Source of the DNA: Fluviicola sp.
GTDB lineage: Bacteria > Bacteroidota > Bacteroidia > Flavobacteriales_D > Crocinitomicaceae
Length of the DNA: 64,000 nt
Direction of reading: 5' to 3'
NCBI GenBank assembly: GCA_017983675.1
Contig: JAGOAZ010000008.1
Location: 1 to 64,000, forward strand
The notes under the pieces are model-generated. The model made no database searches, had not been told where the DNA came from, and saw only the letters and a list, made by a program, of their open reading frames with translations. Shown in pieces: positions 24,310 through 32,544 of this stretch. Each line of letters opens with the position of its first letter. Positions within the stretch are counted from its first letter, which is position 1. A program made the position numbers and the translations under genes.

Positions 24310-24813
24310 ATGAAACAAATTCTTGAAACACAACGAACTTTTCTGAGAGAAATTACGGCAGCTGATGCCGAAAACGCTTATTTGCTCAATTTAGATCCTG
24401 AAGTTATTCAATATACGGGTGACGATTCGTTTGAAAGCATTGTACAGGCGCGATCGTTTCTAGAAAACTATGACCATTATTCAACTTACGGTTTTGGTCG
24501 TTGGGCAATCATCACCAAATCGGACAATGAATTTATTGGGTGGTGCGGACTGAAATTCACGGCAGATTTGAATGAATTTGATATTGGATTCCGCCTTTTT
24601 AAAAAACACTGGAACAAAGGTTACGCTACTGAAACAGCAAAAGCATGCATTGACTTGGGATTTGAACAATTCGGCATGACTACAATTGTTGGGCGAGCGA
24701 TGAAAGCAAATATCGGCTCCATCAGAGTGCTCGAAAAAATTGGACTGACCTTTAAAAGTACTTTTGACTTCGATGGACAGGAAGGTGTCATTTATCAAAT
24801 TGAAAGAAAATAA
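24310..24813 (+). CDS. GNAT family N-acetyltransferase (RimJ/RimL type)
   Basis: About 167 residues from ATG 24310; an upstream TTG at 24298 is less likely. Features of the RimJ/RimL-type GNAT fold are TQRTFLREITAADAENAYLL at the start, the central WCGLKFTADLNEFDIGFRLF, the acetyl-CoA-binding KKHWNKGYATETAKACIDLG, and the C-terminal NIGSIRVLEKIGL. It acetylates an amino group of a protein or small molecule; the substrate is unknown. The first 60 bases exist as a detached copy at 22505. Confidence 0.85.
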   Translation: MKQILETQRTFLREITAADAENAYLLNLDPEVIQYTGDDSFESIVQARSFLENYDHYSTYGFGRWAIITKSDNEFIGWCGLKFTADLNEFDIGFRLFKKHWNKGYATETAKACIDLGFEQFGMTTIVGRAMKANIGSIRVLEKIGLTFKSTFDFDGQEGVIYQIERK

Positions 24814-24917
24814 CAGTTCAACGAATTAGCTGAATTGCCTCATTTTACGATAAAATCAAGCGTTAACCGTTTTTGAATCATATCTTTGTGCTAAAATTGA
24901 ACCCGAACAATGTGTAT

Positions 24918-25568
24918 ATGCTGAAAAAAGTAAAAGTATCGGTGTTAATGACTGTTTTCAACACTAATTTAGCGTACACCAAACGTGCAATTGATTCCGT
25001 ATTACAACAAGATTTTCAAGATTTTGAATTGATTATCATCGACGATGGCAGCAAGGAGAATAACCGAGCAGCGTTGATGGATTACGTAGAAAAATACGAA
25101 GACAAAATCAGTTATATTCGTCACAGCAACCGCGGTCAATCCGAATCGATCAATCGCGGAGTGTTATTTAGTACTGGCGAATTCATCACCATTCTTGACA
25201 GCGATGACGAATACAAACCCAATCATTTGAGTGCTTGCTTGCAAGAAATAAATAACTTGGACTTGATTTGTTCCACAACAGAAACAATCGTCGACAACGA
25301 CAATGATTATTATGTGCCAGACAAAGATGATCAAACGAAATTGATCCACTTAGATGAAGTGATTTTATTTGGTACCTTATTTGGTCGCAGAAATGTATTT
25401 ACAAGTCTTGATTTTCGATCTGGTTTCGCGGCAGATGCTCATTTTTACGAACAAGCTACGCAATTATTTCGCGTAAAAAAATTAGACTTACGCACCTACG
25501 TTTATCACCGTAATATTCCAAACAGTATTTGCGCAACCATCAAAAAAGCTAATTCAATCAACGGTTAA
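24918..25568 (+). CDS. glycosyltransferase family 2
   Basis: About 216 residues from ATG 24918. The frame is open to a TTG at 24873, but a TATCTTTG promoter element at 24881-24888 lies inside that extension. GT2 features are VSVLMTVFNTNLAYTKRAID at the N-terminus, QDFELIIIDDGSKENN, and the DSDDEY motif (DxD, about residues 91-96) that binds the metal and nucleotide-sugar. It lacks a membrane anchor. It may act on cell-surface glycans, together with the next gene. Confidence 0.85.
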   Translation: MLKKVKVSVLMTVFNTNLAYTKRAIDSVLQQDFQDFELIIIDDGSKENNRAALMDYVEKYEDKISYIRHSNRGQSESINRGVLFSTGEFITILDSDDEYKPNHLSACLQEINNLDLICSTTETIVDNDNDYYVPDKDDQTKLIHLDEVILFGTLFGRRNVFTSLDFRSGFAADAHFYEQATQLFRVKKLDLRTYVYHRNIPNSICATIKKANSING

Positions 25569-25570
25569 TC

Positions 25571-26338
25571 ATGGCTGTTGCTCCGCTTCAATTTCCGAAA
25601 GGAACCAATTTGGTCATGGCGTGCCACATCACAGGCATACACGATGTGAACCGAAATACAACACTTCCAGACGATAACTACGAATTAGTGAAAGATTGGG
25701 CTGATTCTGTTAGCGCAGCAAAGTTAAAAGGAGTGATTTTTCACAATAATTTCTCCGATGAAACGTGTAACAAATTTCAAAATGATGCGATATCGTTTGT
25801 AAAAGTTCCGTACGATCCACAATTTAATCCCAACGTCTTTCGCTATTTTGTTTACCGCGATTTCTTACAGCAACACCTCCAACAAATCAACGGGATTTTT
25901 ATCACTGATGTTAACGATGTTGTGTTGGTCAAAAATCCGTTTACAGATCTATTATTCGTGGAAAATCCAACTGCACTTTTTTGTGGCGATGAACCCAAAA
26001 CCTTGCACAACGAATGGATGATTGCGCATTCCGAACATTTACGCATGAACATCTCAGATTATGCAACCTATGAAAGAACCTTTGCAACGGAAACCTTGTT
26101 AAATTGTGGGATTATTGGCGGAGCTACAGCATTGTTTTTTGATTTTTTAGAACAACTTTGTGTCATTCACCAAGTTGCAAATCGTGAAAACAAAACCGCA
26201 TATACAGGTGATATGGGCGCATTTAATTACTTGGCGCGCACACAATTTAACGAGCAAATTATCCATGGTAAGCCTGTAAACACTATTTTTAAAGCATATG
26301 AAACCGATCGAACCGATTGTTGGTTTCGGCATAAATAG
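25571..26338 (+). CDS. putative GT-A-like transferase, unknown substrate
   Basis: A 255-residue protein starting 2 bases after the GT2 gene, so co-transcribed. It has the layout of nucleotide-diphospho-sugar transferases: an N-terminal strand (LVMACHITGIHD), then FITDVNDVVLVKNPF (about 112-126), which resembles a DxD-bearing loop. A C-terminal NCGIIGGATALFFDFLEQL follows, then TGDMGAFNYL. The family is not certain. A role alongside the GT2 enzyme in glycan synthesis is inferred. Confidence 0.45.
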   Translation: MAVAPLQFPKGTNLVMACHITGIHDVNRNTTLPDDNYELVKDWADSVSAAKLKGVIFHNNFSDETCNKFQNDAISFVKVPYDPQFNPNVFRYFVYRDFLQQHLQQINGIFITDVNDVVLVKNPFTDLLFVENPTALFCGDEPKTLHNEWMIAHSEHLRMNISDYATYERTFATETLLNCGIIGGATALFFDFLEQLCVIHQVANRENKTAYTGDMGAFNYLARTQFNEQIIHGKPVNTIFKAYETDRTDCWFRHK

Positions 26339-26350
26339 AAAAAAAGAGAG

Positions 26351-26701
26351 ATGAAAAAAATAGTTGACAACCTGCATTACTTCTACCTGTTATTGACGCT
26401 CGTTGGTGGTGGATTTACCTTTTATTTTGTCCTACTTGGCATAATCGAACACAACGGTAAATTTGATAGCATGGAATTTATATCGAGTACTTGGATCAAT
26501 AGTTACTATGCAAAAAGCTTGAGTTTGGACTTTTGGACTGGTACAATTGCCGGAACATTTTTTATCATGATGGAAGGTATTCGACTTAAAATGAAGCGCA
26601 TTTGGCTGTATCTCGTTTTGACCGTTTTCGTTGCGTATGCCTTTGGTTTTCCGTTATTCTTGTTTGTAAGAGCGCTTCATTTGAAAAAATCGAAACTATA
26701 A
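26351..26701 (+). CDS. DUF2834-like membrane protein
   Basis: A 116-residue protein with three transmembrane segments (about 7-30, 54-72, 80-108). The stretch DFWTGTIAGTFFIMMEGIRL followed by KMKRIWLYLVLT and AYAFGFPLFLFVRA matches the DUF2834 pattern. The function of that family is unknown. It lies 12 bases after the preceding gene. Confidence 0.65.
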   Translation: MKKIVDNLHYFYLLLTLVGGGFTFYFVLLGIIEHNGKFDSMEFISSTWINSYYAKSLSLDFWTGTIAGTFFIMMEGIRLKMKRIWLYLVLTVFVAYAFGFPLFLFVRALHLKKSKL

Positions 26702-26795
26702 AATTGAATTTTACAAATATTTACTCAACACTAGCAAAAAATAATGTGTGTTATCGGTAATAGAACGAAAGAGCTGAAAAACTCAGTTAACATAA

Positions 26796-27512
26796 ATGAA
26801 TACATCTAATCAAACATTTAACATGCAACTTCCCCTTGAATCGATAAAACAAGTAGCTAGTTTTGAAGAACTTATAACAACAGATTTTTCCAATTCAATG
26901 AATGCAATTTGTTGGGAAAGAACGTTGGAAGGTGATTTTTCTGAAATTGTCAATAAACTAATGGACATTGATAATACTATTCAAATAGATGAAGAACAAC
27001 TTACGCAACTTTTACTGAGTCCAAAGGGTCAAATAGCACGAAAAACATTATTAGAAGATTTCCAACAATTGAAAGCAATTGGCGCCTCCCCAGAGCTAAA
27101 TGTGTTAAAACATTACGAAAGAGATGAAGATTTTGTTGTTTTCCCCACAGATGTTTACTCCTTTCACGTTGACAGATCAACTATTTCAGCTGCTACCTAT
27201 TTATGTACCTATTTTGGCGATGCTAGTGAAATCGTCTCAAATACTGATGCTGTTCAAAAAATCCTTATACCTGAAATACGTTCAGAATTACTTTCAATTT
27301 ACAAAGGACCATTAGAAGAATTTGATGCATTTCTTATTGAAAATTTCTATGATTTACATTATCAAGCAAATCAAAATGCTAAAATCATTCAATTAGGAAT
27401 TGGAAATTTATGGAAACTTGCCGTTGATCATCCAAAAATGAAAGTTGAACCGTGTATTCATAGAGCGCCAGAAGAAAAATCGGGACAAAAACGATTACTC
27501 TTGATTTGTTGA
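26796..27512 (+). CDS. DUF1826-like protein
   Basis: A 238-residue soluble protein. The central YSFHVDRSTISAATYLCTYF and the C-terminal CIHRAPEEKSGQKRLLLIC resemble DUF1826, a family in which a conserved His...TY...HRxP pattern recurs and which is tied to zinc homeostasis in some proteobacteria. The N-terminal 90 residues are helical and family-typical. The metal-related role is knowledge of the family, not visible here. Confidence 0.6.
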   Translation: MNTSNQTFNMQLPLESIKQVASFEELITTDFSNSMNAICWERTLEGDFSEIVNKLMDIDNTIQIDEEQLTQLLLSPKGQIARKTLLEDFQQLKAIGASPELNVLKHYERDEDFVVFPTDVYSFHVDRSTISAATYLCTYFGDASEIVSNTDAVQKILIPEIRSELLSIYKGPLEEFDAFLIENFYDLHYQANQNAKIIQLGIGNLWKLAVDHPKMKVEPCIHRAPEEKSGQKRLLLIC

Positions 27513-27576
27513 GATAACCTTTTGATTATTTGAACGTATAGAAGTGCAATATTTAAACAATTTTAAAAAACAAACT

Positions 27577-27948
27577 ATGAAAAAACAAAAACTACTTTTT
27601 TGGATTTCAACAGGATTAATCGCCTTATTTGAAGGTGTAATGCCCGCATTGACTTCACAAACAGAACTAGCGAAAGAAGGCATAACACATTTAGGTTATC
27701 CACTTTATTTTGGAAATGCCTTGGTGATTTTTAAGGTATTGGGTGTTTTAGCATTGATCATTCCAGCTATTCCAAAACGTATCAAAGAATGGGCGTATGC
27801 AGGTTTTGCCTTTGATTTTATTTTTGCGGCAATCAGTCACGGAGCAGTAGATGGAATCAATGGAAATACATTTTTCCCTTTTATCGTGTTAGCTGTTTTA
27901 GCTGTTTCTTACGTATCGTATCACAAAATCAACGATCAGAAAGCATAA
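27577..27948 (+). CDS. DoxX-like membrane protein
   Basis: About 123 residues from ATG 27577; the frame opens at a GTG 33 bases earlier. Four transmembrane segments and typical DoxX-like motifs are present: ITHLGYPLYFGNALVIFKVL, then IPKRIKEWAYAGFAFDFIFA, and a C-terminal HGAVDGINGNTFFPFIVL. Such proteins sit in the cytoplasmic membrane; the function is poorly known. Confidence 0.75.
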   Translation: MKKQKLLFWISTGLIALFEGVMPALTSQTELAKEGITHLGYPLYFGNALVIFKVLGVLALIIPAIPKRIKEWAYAGFAFDFIFAAISHGAVDGINGNTFFPFIVLAVLAVSYVSYHKINDQKA

Positions 27949-27966
27949 TTTTACTATCTTAGTAAA

Positions 27967-29154
27967 ATGAGAATACGCCAACTTTCTGTTTTGCTACTAC
28001 TGGTTTTTGTTACTGGAATTCTACTCGTATCTTGTAAAAAAGAAACACCAACTGTTCAAGCTATTTCAGCAGTTGAAGCTACATTTAATGGCAACATTGA
28101 CTTGAATCATTTGGAAAATTATGCTAATCAAACGATACCAGGTTATATTACGAAAGACAACACTGGAAGCAACGCACTAACAGACAAAGGAGCAACGCTA
28201 GGTCGTGTGCTTTTTTATGATAAAAACTTATCTTCTAATAATACCATCTCATGTGCAAGTTGTCATAGACAAGCAGTTGCTTTCAGCGATACAGCAGTCG
28301 CTAGTAGTGGCGTAAATGGACTAACTGGAAGACATAGTATGCGTTTGGTGAATGCACGATTTGGTAGTGAAACAAAGTTTTTCTGGGATGAGCGTGCCAA
28401 TTCCTTGGAAGAACAAACAACAATGCCCATCAAAGACCACAAAGAAATGGGATATAGTGGGCAAAATGGCGATCAATCTATCACTGATTTAATTACAAAA
28501 TTAAGTGGGATCGCTTATTATAAAGAGTTGTTTCAATTTGTTTACGGAAGTGAAGAAATAACAGAACTAAAAATTCAAACAGCTTTAGCACAATTTATAC
28601 GCAGTATTCAATCGTTTGATTCAAAGTACGATCAGGGCCGTAGTCAAGTAACGAATGACTTAGACGCTTTTCCAAATTTTTCTACACAAGAAAACTTGGG
28701 TAAAAACTTGTTCTTAACTAATTCAGTTTTTGATGCAAATAGCGAACGCATAAGTGGCGGTTTAGGTTGTCATCAATGTCACAGAGCGCCAGAATTTGAT
28801 ATCGATCCTGCCAGTAAAAGCAACGGTTTTGGTGGAAGTTTAGCTGGAACACCAGATGTGAATAATACGCGTGCACCTTCGTTAAGAAACCTAACTAATA
28901 ATAATGGTACCATCAATGGCCCGATGATGCACACGGCAATCATAAAAGATCTACAAGCTGCAATTGGACATTATGGGAATTTAACCACTGCAGCTCAGAA
29001 TAATTCAAATCTGGATAACCGTTTAAAACCAAATGGAATTGGGCAACAATTGCACTTAACCGCACCTGAAATAAATGCTGTCATCGCATTTTTAAAAACA
29101 CTTTCAGGGACAAGTATTTATTCTGATAAAAAATGGAGTAATCCTTTTCCATAA
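27967..29154 (+). CDS. di-heme cytochrome c peroxidase (MauG/CcpA family)
   Basis: A 395-residue lipoprotein (lipobox LVSC at residues 20-23). Two heme-binding CxxCH motifs are visible, CASCH at about residues 97-101 and CHQCH at about 264-268. The arrangement with GRVLFYDKNLSSNNTISCAS and KFFWDERANSLEEQ is that of bacterial di-heme peroxidases, which reduce hydrogen peroxide in the periplasm using cytochrome c electrons. The C-terminal half has LTAPEINAVIAFLKTLSG. It is a surface or periplasmic enzyme by its lipid anchor. Confidence 0.88.
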   Translation: MRIRQLSVLLLLVFVTGILLVSCKKETPTVQAISAVEATFNGNIDLNHLENYANQTIPGYITKDNTGSNALTDKGATLGRVLFYDKNLSSNNTISCASCHRQAVAFSDTAVASSGVNGLTGRHSMRLVNARFGSETKFFWDERANSLEEQTTMPIKDHKEMGYSGQNGDQSITDLITKLSGIAYYKELFQFVYGSEEITELKIQTALAQFIRSIQSFDSKYDQGRSQVTNDLDAFPNFSTQENLGKNLFLTNSVFDANSERISGGLGCHQCHRAPEFDIDPASKSNGFGGSLAGTPDVNNTRAPSLRNLTNNNGTINGPMMHTAIIKDLQAAIGHYGNLTTAAQNNSNLDNRLKPNGIGQQLHLTAPEINAVIAFLKTLSGTSIYSDKKWSNPFP

Positions 29155-29156
29155 TT

Positions 29157-29321
29157 ATGCTGCGCATTTTTTTACCCCTAATCTTTATCATTCTTTTTTT
29201 CGGCTGGATGGCTTACCGCTTGTTCATCAAAAAGGACTTAAAAAACAAGAAAGAAACAGTACTTATTGGTTTTTCATTTCTGGCAGTTTGGGTATTGATT
29301 TATTTCTTAATAATTGGCTAA
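29157..29321 (+). CDS. 54-residue two-TM protein
   Basis: ATG at 29157, 2 bases after the peroxidase stop, opens a 54-codon frame with hydrophobic segments at about 4-22 and 36-53 joined by KKDLKNKKET. The coupling and hydrophobic pattern suggest a real small membrane protein. No family is recognised. Confidence 0.55.
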   Translation: MLRIFLPLIFIILFFGWMAYRLFIKKDLKNKKETVLIGFSFLAVWVLIYFLIIG

Positions 29322-29339
29322 TATTTTACCTTTGCCTTC

Positions 29340-30392
29340 ATGAAAACAAAACTAATAATTGCAACTATTCTATTTGTAGTTAAAATCTCCGCTCAAAACA
29401 ACCAAACAGTTGAAGCGCTTTTTTTAGGAAATAGTTATACTGCGGTCAATGATTTACCTCAGCTTATTGCGCAATTGGCGAATGCATCAAATGACGTGTT
29501 ACTTTATCAAAGCAATTGCCCTGGCGGAGCAACGTTTAATACGCATTGCACCAACGGAACAAGTTTTAATATGATTAATTCTCAAAAATGGGATGTGGTG
29601 ATTTTGCAAGCACAAAGTCAAGAACCCGCTTTCCCGCCTGCACAAGTAGCACAACAAACATTGCCATATGCGTTGATACTTGACAGCATTATTCACCAAA
29701 ATGATTCGTGTACCAAAACGATTTTCTACGAAACTTGGGGGAGAAAATACGGAGATGCATCAAATTGCCCTTTCTATCCTCCGATTTGTACCTATTCAGG
29801 AATGCAAGACCGCTTGAAAGCATCGTATAAATTATTCGCTGATACGTGCAAGGCATTGCTTGCTCCTGCTGGAGAAGCTTGGCGTCAATCAATCGCTTTG
29901 GATAGTTCGTTGAATTTGTACCAAAGTGATAACAGCCATCCTTCTATGGAAGGTTCCTATTTAACTGCTTGCGTTTTTTACGAAGTGCTTTTCAATAAAA
30001 GCGTGGTAAATAATTCGTTCTTTGCAAGTGTTGATCCTGCTGTTGCGCTTGCATTGCAACAAATTGCGCACGCTGTTGTCACAGACAGTAGTTCAGTGTG
30101 GAACATTGGCGCTTTTAATCCGTGTGGTGGGACAGCAAGCACCAACGATTTATTGGCGCAAGCATTGATCTGTTATCCAAATCCTGTTATCAGCGAATTG
30201 ATTGTTTCACTACCGGAAACCGAATTAGTTGCAGGTATTTCTTACCGAATTATTGATGCTCTTGGTCAGGAAGTTGCGTCTGGAAAAATGAACACCAATA
30301 CTCTTTCAGTAGATCAATTGCAAAAAGGAATTTACTACGTGCAATTTCATTCGGAAACGATAAACAGTAGTGTGAAATTTGTGAAAGAATAA
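29340..30392 (+). CDS. SGNH-like hydrolase with T9SS type A sorting domain
   Basis: A 350-residue protein with a signal peptide (1-18). The N-terminal FLGNSYTAVNDLPQLIAQL gives the GxS block I of SGNH hydrolases, and DNSHPSMEGSYLTAC (about residues 197-211) supplies the Asp-His block V. So a secreted esterase or lipase-like activity is likely. The last 80 residues form a type A sorting domain (CYPNPVISELIVSLPETEL, LQKGIYYVQF). A TACCTTTG element at 29327-29334 lies just before the ATG. Confidence 0.75.
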   Translation: MKTKLIIATILFVVKISAQNNQTVEALFLGNSYTAVNDLPQLIAQLANASNDVLLYQSNCPGGATFNTHCTNGTSFNMINSQKWDVVILQAQSQEPAFPPAQVAQQTLPYALILDSIIHQNDSCTKTIFYETWGRKYGDASNCPFYPPICTYSGMQDRLKASYKLFADTCKALLAPAGEAWRQSIALDSSLNLYQSDNSHPSMEGSYLTACVFYEVLFNKSVVNNSFFASVDPAVALALQQIAHAVVTDSSSVWNIGAFNPCGGTASTNDLLAQALICYPNPVISELIVSLPETELVAGISYRIIDALGQEVASGKMNTNTLSVDQLQKGIYYVQFHSETINSSVKFVKE

Positions 30393-30397
30393 TAAAC

Positions 30398-30862
30398 TTA
30401 GCTTGATTTATTATTGGAATCTTTGTGCAGGCGGGACTTTGTCCACGTGTCTAACACGTTTTCAAAACGACTTAAGACAATGGTTATGAATAAAAAACCA
30501 ACAGTTAAAACACCTGCTGAAAGTAAATAACCCAATCCACACAAGACACCGATTGAAGCAATGAACCAAATAAACGCTGCACTTGTGACGCCCACTACTT
30601 TGTCGTGTTCTTTAAAAATCACACCACCACCTAAAAATCCGATTCCGGTGATAATCTGAGCAATGACGCGTGTTGGATCGGCTGCTTTTCCAAAACTCAC
30701 ACCCACTAAGGTAAATATGGTTACACCAACACAAATCAAGATATGCGTTCGAATTCCAGCAACTTTGTTTTTTATTTCACGTTCCAAACCAATCAACGCG
30801 CCACAAACTGTAGCGACACCAATTTCTGGTAACATTTTGGTTAGTAAAGCAATTTCGTTCAT
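30398..30862 (-). CDS. MgtC/SapB family membrane protein
   Basis: A 154-residue inner-membrane protein of the MgtC/SapB family. The signature GALIGLEREIKNKVAGIRTH is present, then GIGFLGGGVIFKEHDKVVGV and TSAAFIWFIASIGVLCGLGY. Four to five membrane segments are expected. The longer C-terminal ACT-like domain of some homologues is absent. MgtC influences ATP synthase and Mg homeostasis in pathogens; here the role is open. Its 3' end is convergent with the SGNH gene, 5 bases away. Confidence 0.88.
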   Translation of the reverse strand: MNEIALLTKMLPEIGVATVCGALIGLEREIKNKVAGIRTHILICVGVTIFTLVGVSFGKAADPTRVIAQIITGIGFLGGGVIFKEHDKVVGVTSAAFIWFIASIGVLCGLGYLLSAGVLTVGFLFITIVLSRFENVLDTWTKSRLHKDSNNKSS

Positions 30863-30883
30863 CTTATGTTGCTGTGTTGTCGA

Positions 30884-31966
30884 TTAACTTCCGTATTCCA
30901 TCAAATAAGCTTTCAAGAACGGCATCAATTCGCCATTCAATACTTTATCTGGATCGTTAACGGTATAATCTGTTCGGTGGTCTTTCACGCGTCTATCGTC
31001 TAATACGTAACTACGGATTTGCGAGCCCCACTCAATTTTCTTTTTCCCTGCTTCAATCTCGTCACGTGACTCTTTGCGTTTGCGCAATTCGATTTCATAC
31101 AATTGAGAACGGAGCAATTGCATTGCTTTTTCACGGTTTCCTAATTGCGAACGTGTTTCTGTATTCTCAATAACAATACCAGTTGGCGCGTGTTTCAAGC
31201 GCACCCCTGTTTCTACCTTGTTGACATTTTGTCCACCTGCACCACCTGAACGGAAGGTATCCCAACTAATATCGGCTGGATTGATGTAAATTTCAATCGT
31301 ATCATCAACCGACGGATAAACATAAACGGATACAAAAGAAGTCATTCGTTTACCTTGTGCATTGTACGGACTCACACGCACCAAACGGTGAATCCCGTTT
31401 TCGCCATTCAAGTAACCGAACGCAAATTCGCCTTCAATTTCGAGTGTAACGGTTTTAATTCCAGCAACATCCCCTTCTTGAAAGTTCAATTCTTTGACCT
31501 TGTATTTGTTTTTTTCAGCGAACATTAAGTACATGCGCATGAGCATTCCAGCCCAATCACACGCCTCGGTTCCACCTGCTCCAGCGGTAATTTGAAGCAC
31601 CGCACTCAAGCTGTCTTCTTCGCCAGAAAGCATGTTTTTCAATTCCAATTCTTCCACTTCGGTCATCAATTCAGCGTATGCTTCATCCACCTCCGCTTCT
31701 TCGGCTGCTTCTTCCTTCACAAACTCGATCAATACTTCGATGTCGTCGTATTTGGCTTTCAGTTTGTCGTAATTTTCAATCCAAAATTTCAGTCCGCGAA
31801 TAGATTTCATCTTCACTTCCGCCTCTTTTGGGTTGTCCCAAAAATTTGGATCTTGTGATTTTAATTCCTCTTCTTTCAATTGCATGCGCTTTTCACTTAT
31901 CTTCAAATAAGCTTCAATTGCATGAATTCTGCCTAAAATTTCTTTTAATTGATCATTGTTCACCAT
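30884..31966 (-). CDS. prfB: peptide chain release factor 2
   Basis: A 360-residue protein of normal RF2 length. The peptidyl-tRNA hydrolysis motif GGQ is at residues 244-246 ([19 protein letters not shown]). The N-terminal coiled region and the middle [19 protein letters not shown] are typical. The stop-codon recognition tripeptide aligned to SPF of E. coli RF2 reads SPY here (199-201). The reading frame is continuous at residues 19-24, so the +1 programmed frameshift of many prfB genes is absent. It terminates translation at UGA and UAA. Confidence 0.95.
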   Translation of the reverse strand: MVNNDQLKEILGRIHAIEAYLKISEKRMQLKEEELKSQDPNFWDNPKEAEVKMKSIRGLKFWIENYDKLKAKYDDIEVLIEFVKEEAAEEAEVDEAYAELMTEVEELELKNMLSGEEDSLSAVLQITAGAGGTEACDWAGMLMRMYLMFAEKNKYKVKELNFQEGDVAGIKTVTLEIEGEFAFGYLNGENGIHRLVRVSPYNAQGKRMTSFVSVYVYPSVDDTIEIYINPADISWDTFRSGGAGGQNVNKVETGVRLKHAPTGIVIENTETRSQLGNREKAMQLLRSQLYEIELRKRKESRDEIEAGKKKIEWGSQIRSYVLDDRRVKDHRTDYTVNDPDKVLNGELMPFLKAYLMEYGS

Positions 31967-31978
31967 GGGGCAAAGATA
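31964..31978 (-). promoter_or_regulatory. TATCTTTG element next to the prfB start
   Basis: On the minus strand TATCTTTG (31978-31971) is followed by CCCC and the ATG of prfB at 31966. It matches TAnnTTTG but no TTG lies at the right distance upstream. If used, it would give a nearly leaderless transcript. Confidence 0.4.
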
Positions 31979-32114
31979 ATTATGAAAGTTGGAATATTCA
32001 CATGAATGGCAAATCCATCTCTAACAAATCTCACAGATATTTTTTAGCAGAAGGACCACAAAAAGTAAATAAACTTATTAACTTCGTGGTTCGAAACAAA
32101 ATAAACAGGACAAA

Positions 32115-32492
32115 ATGAGTACTCCAGCGAATTTAAAATACACAAAAGACCACGAGTGGGTAAGTGTTGAGGGTGATGTAGCAACTATCGGAATTACAGA
32201 TTTCGCGCAAAGTGAATTAGGTGATATCGTTTATGTTGAAATCGAAACAGTAGGTGAAACAATTGAACAAGAAGAAGTTTTTGGTTCTGTTGAAGCTGTA
32301 AAAACTGTATCTGATTTGTTTATGCCTGTTTCTGGAGAAATCATTGAATTCAACGAAGGTTTAGAAGCTGATCCGGAAGCTGTCAACAAAGATGCATACG
32401 GTGCTGGATGGATGATCAAAGTAAAAATGAGCAACCCTGCTGAAGTAGATGCATTATTAGATGCTGCTGCTTACCAAGCATTGATTGGTTAA
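32115..32492 (+). CDS. gcvH: glycine cleavage system H protein
   Basis: A 125-residue lipoyl carrier protein, standard length. The N-terminal [20 protein letters not shown] and the lipoylation site in [20 protein letters not shown] (Lys in EAVK, about residue 62) are classic. It shuttles the aminomethyl group between P and T proteins in glycine breakdown. It is divergent from prfB with about 150 bases between them. A strong terminator follows it. Confidence 0.95.
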   Translation: MSTPANLKYTKDHEWVSVEGDVATIGITDFAQSELGDIVYVEIETVGETIEQEEVFGSVEAVKTVSDLFMPVSGEIIEFNEGLEADPEAVNKDAYGAGWMIKVKMSNPAEVDALLDAAAYQALIG

Positions 32493-32510
32493 TTCCAACG
32501 AAAATATTTG

Positions 32511-32544
32511 AAAATCCTGCTTTTTTAAGGCAGGATTTTTTTTG
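32511..32544 (+). terminator. rho-independent terminator after gcvH
   Basis: A 10-bp stem (AAAATCCTGC at 32511-32520 and GCAGGATTTT at 32530-32539) with a 9-base loop, followed by a run of T. It separates gcvH from the convergent ATPase gene and may serve both directions. Confidence 0.85.

Noticed and set aside
24873..24917. TTG start extending the GT2 gene by 15 codons
   Set aside because: A TATCTTTG promoter element lies within it, and the GT2 fold begins after the ATG at 24918.
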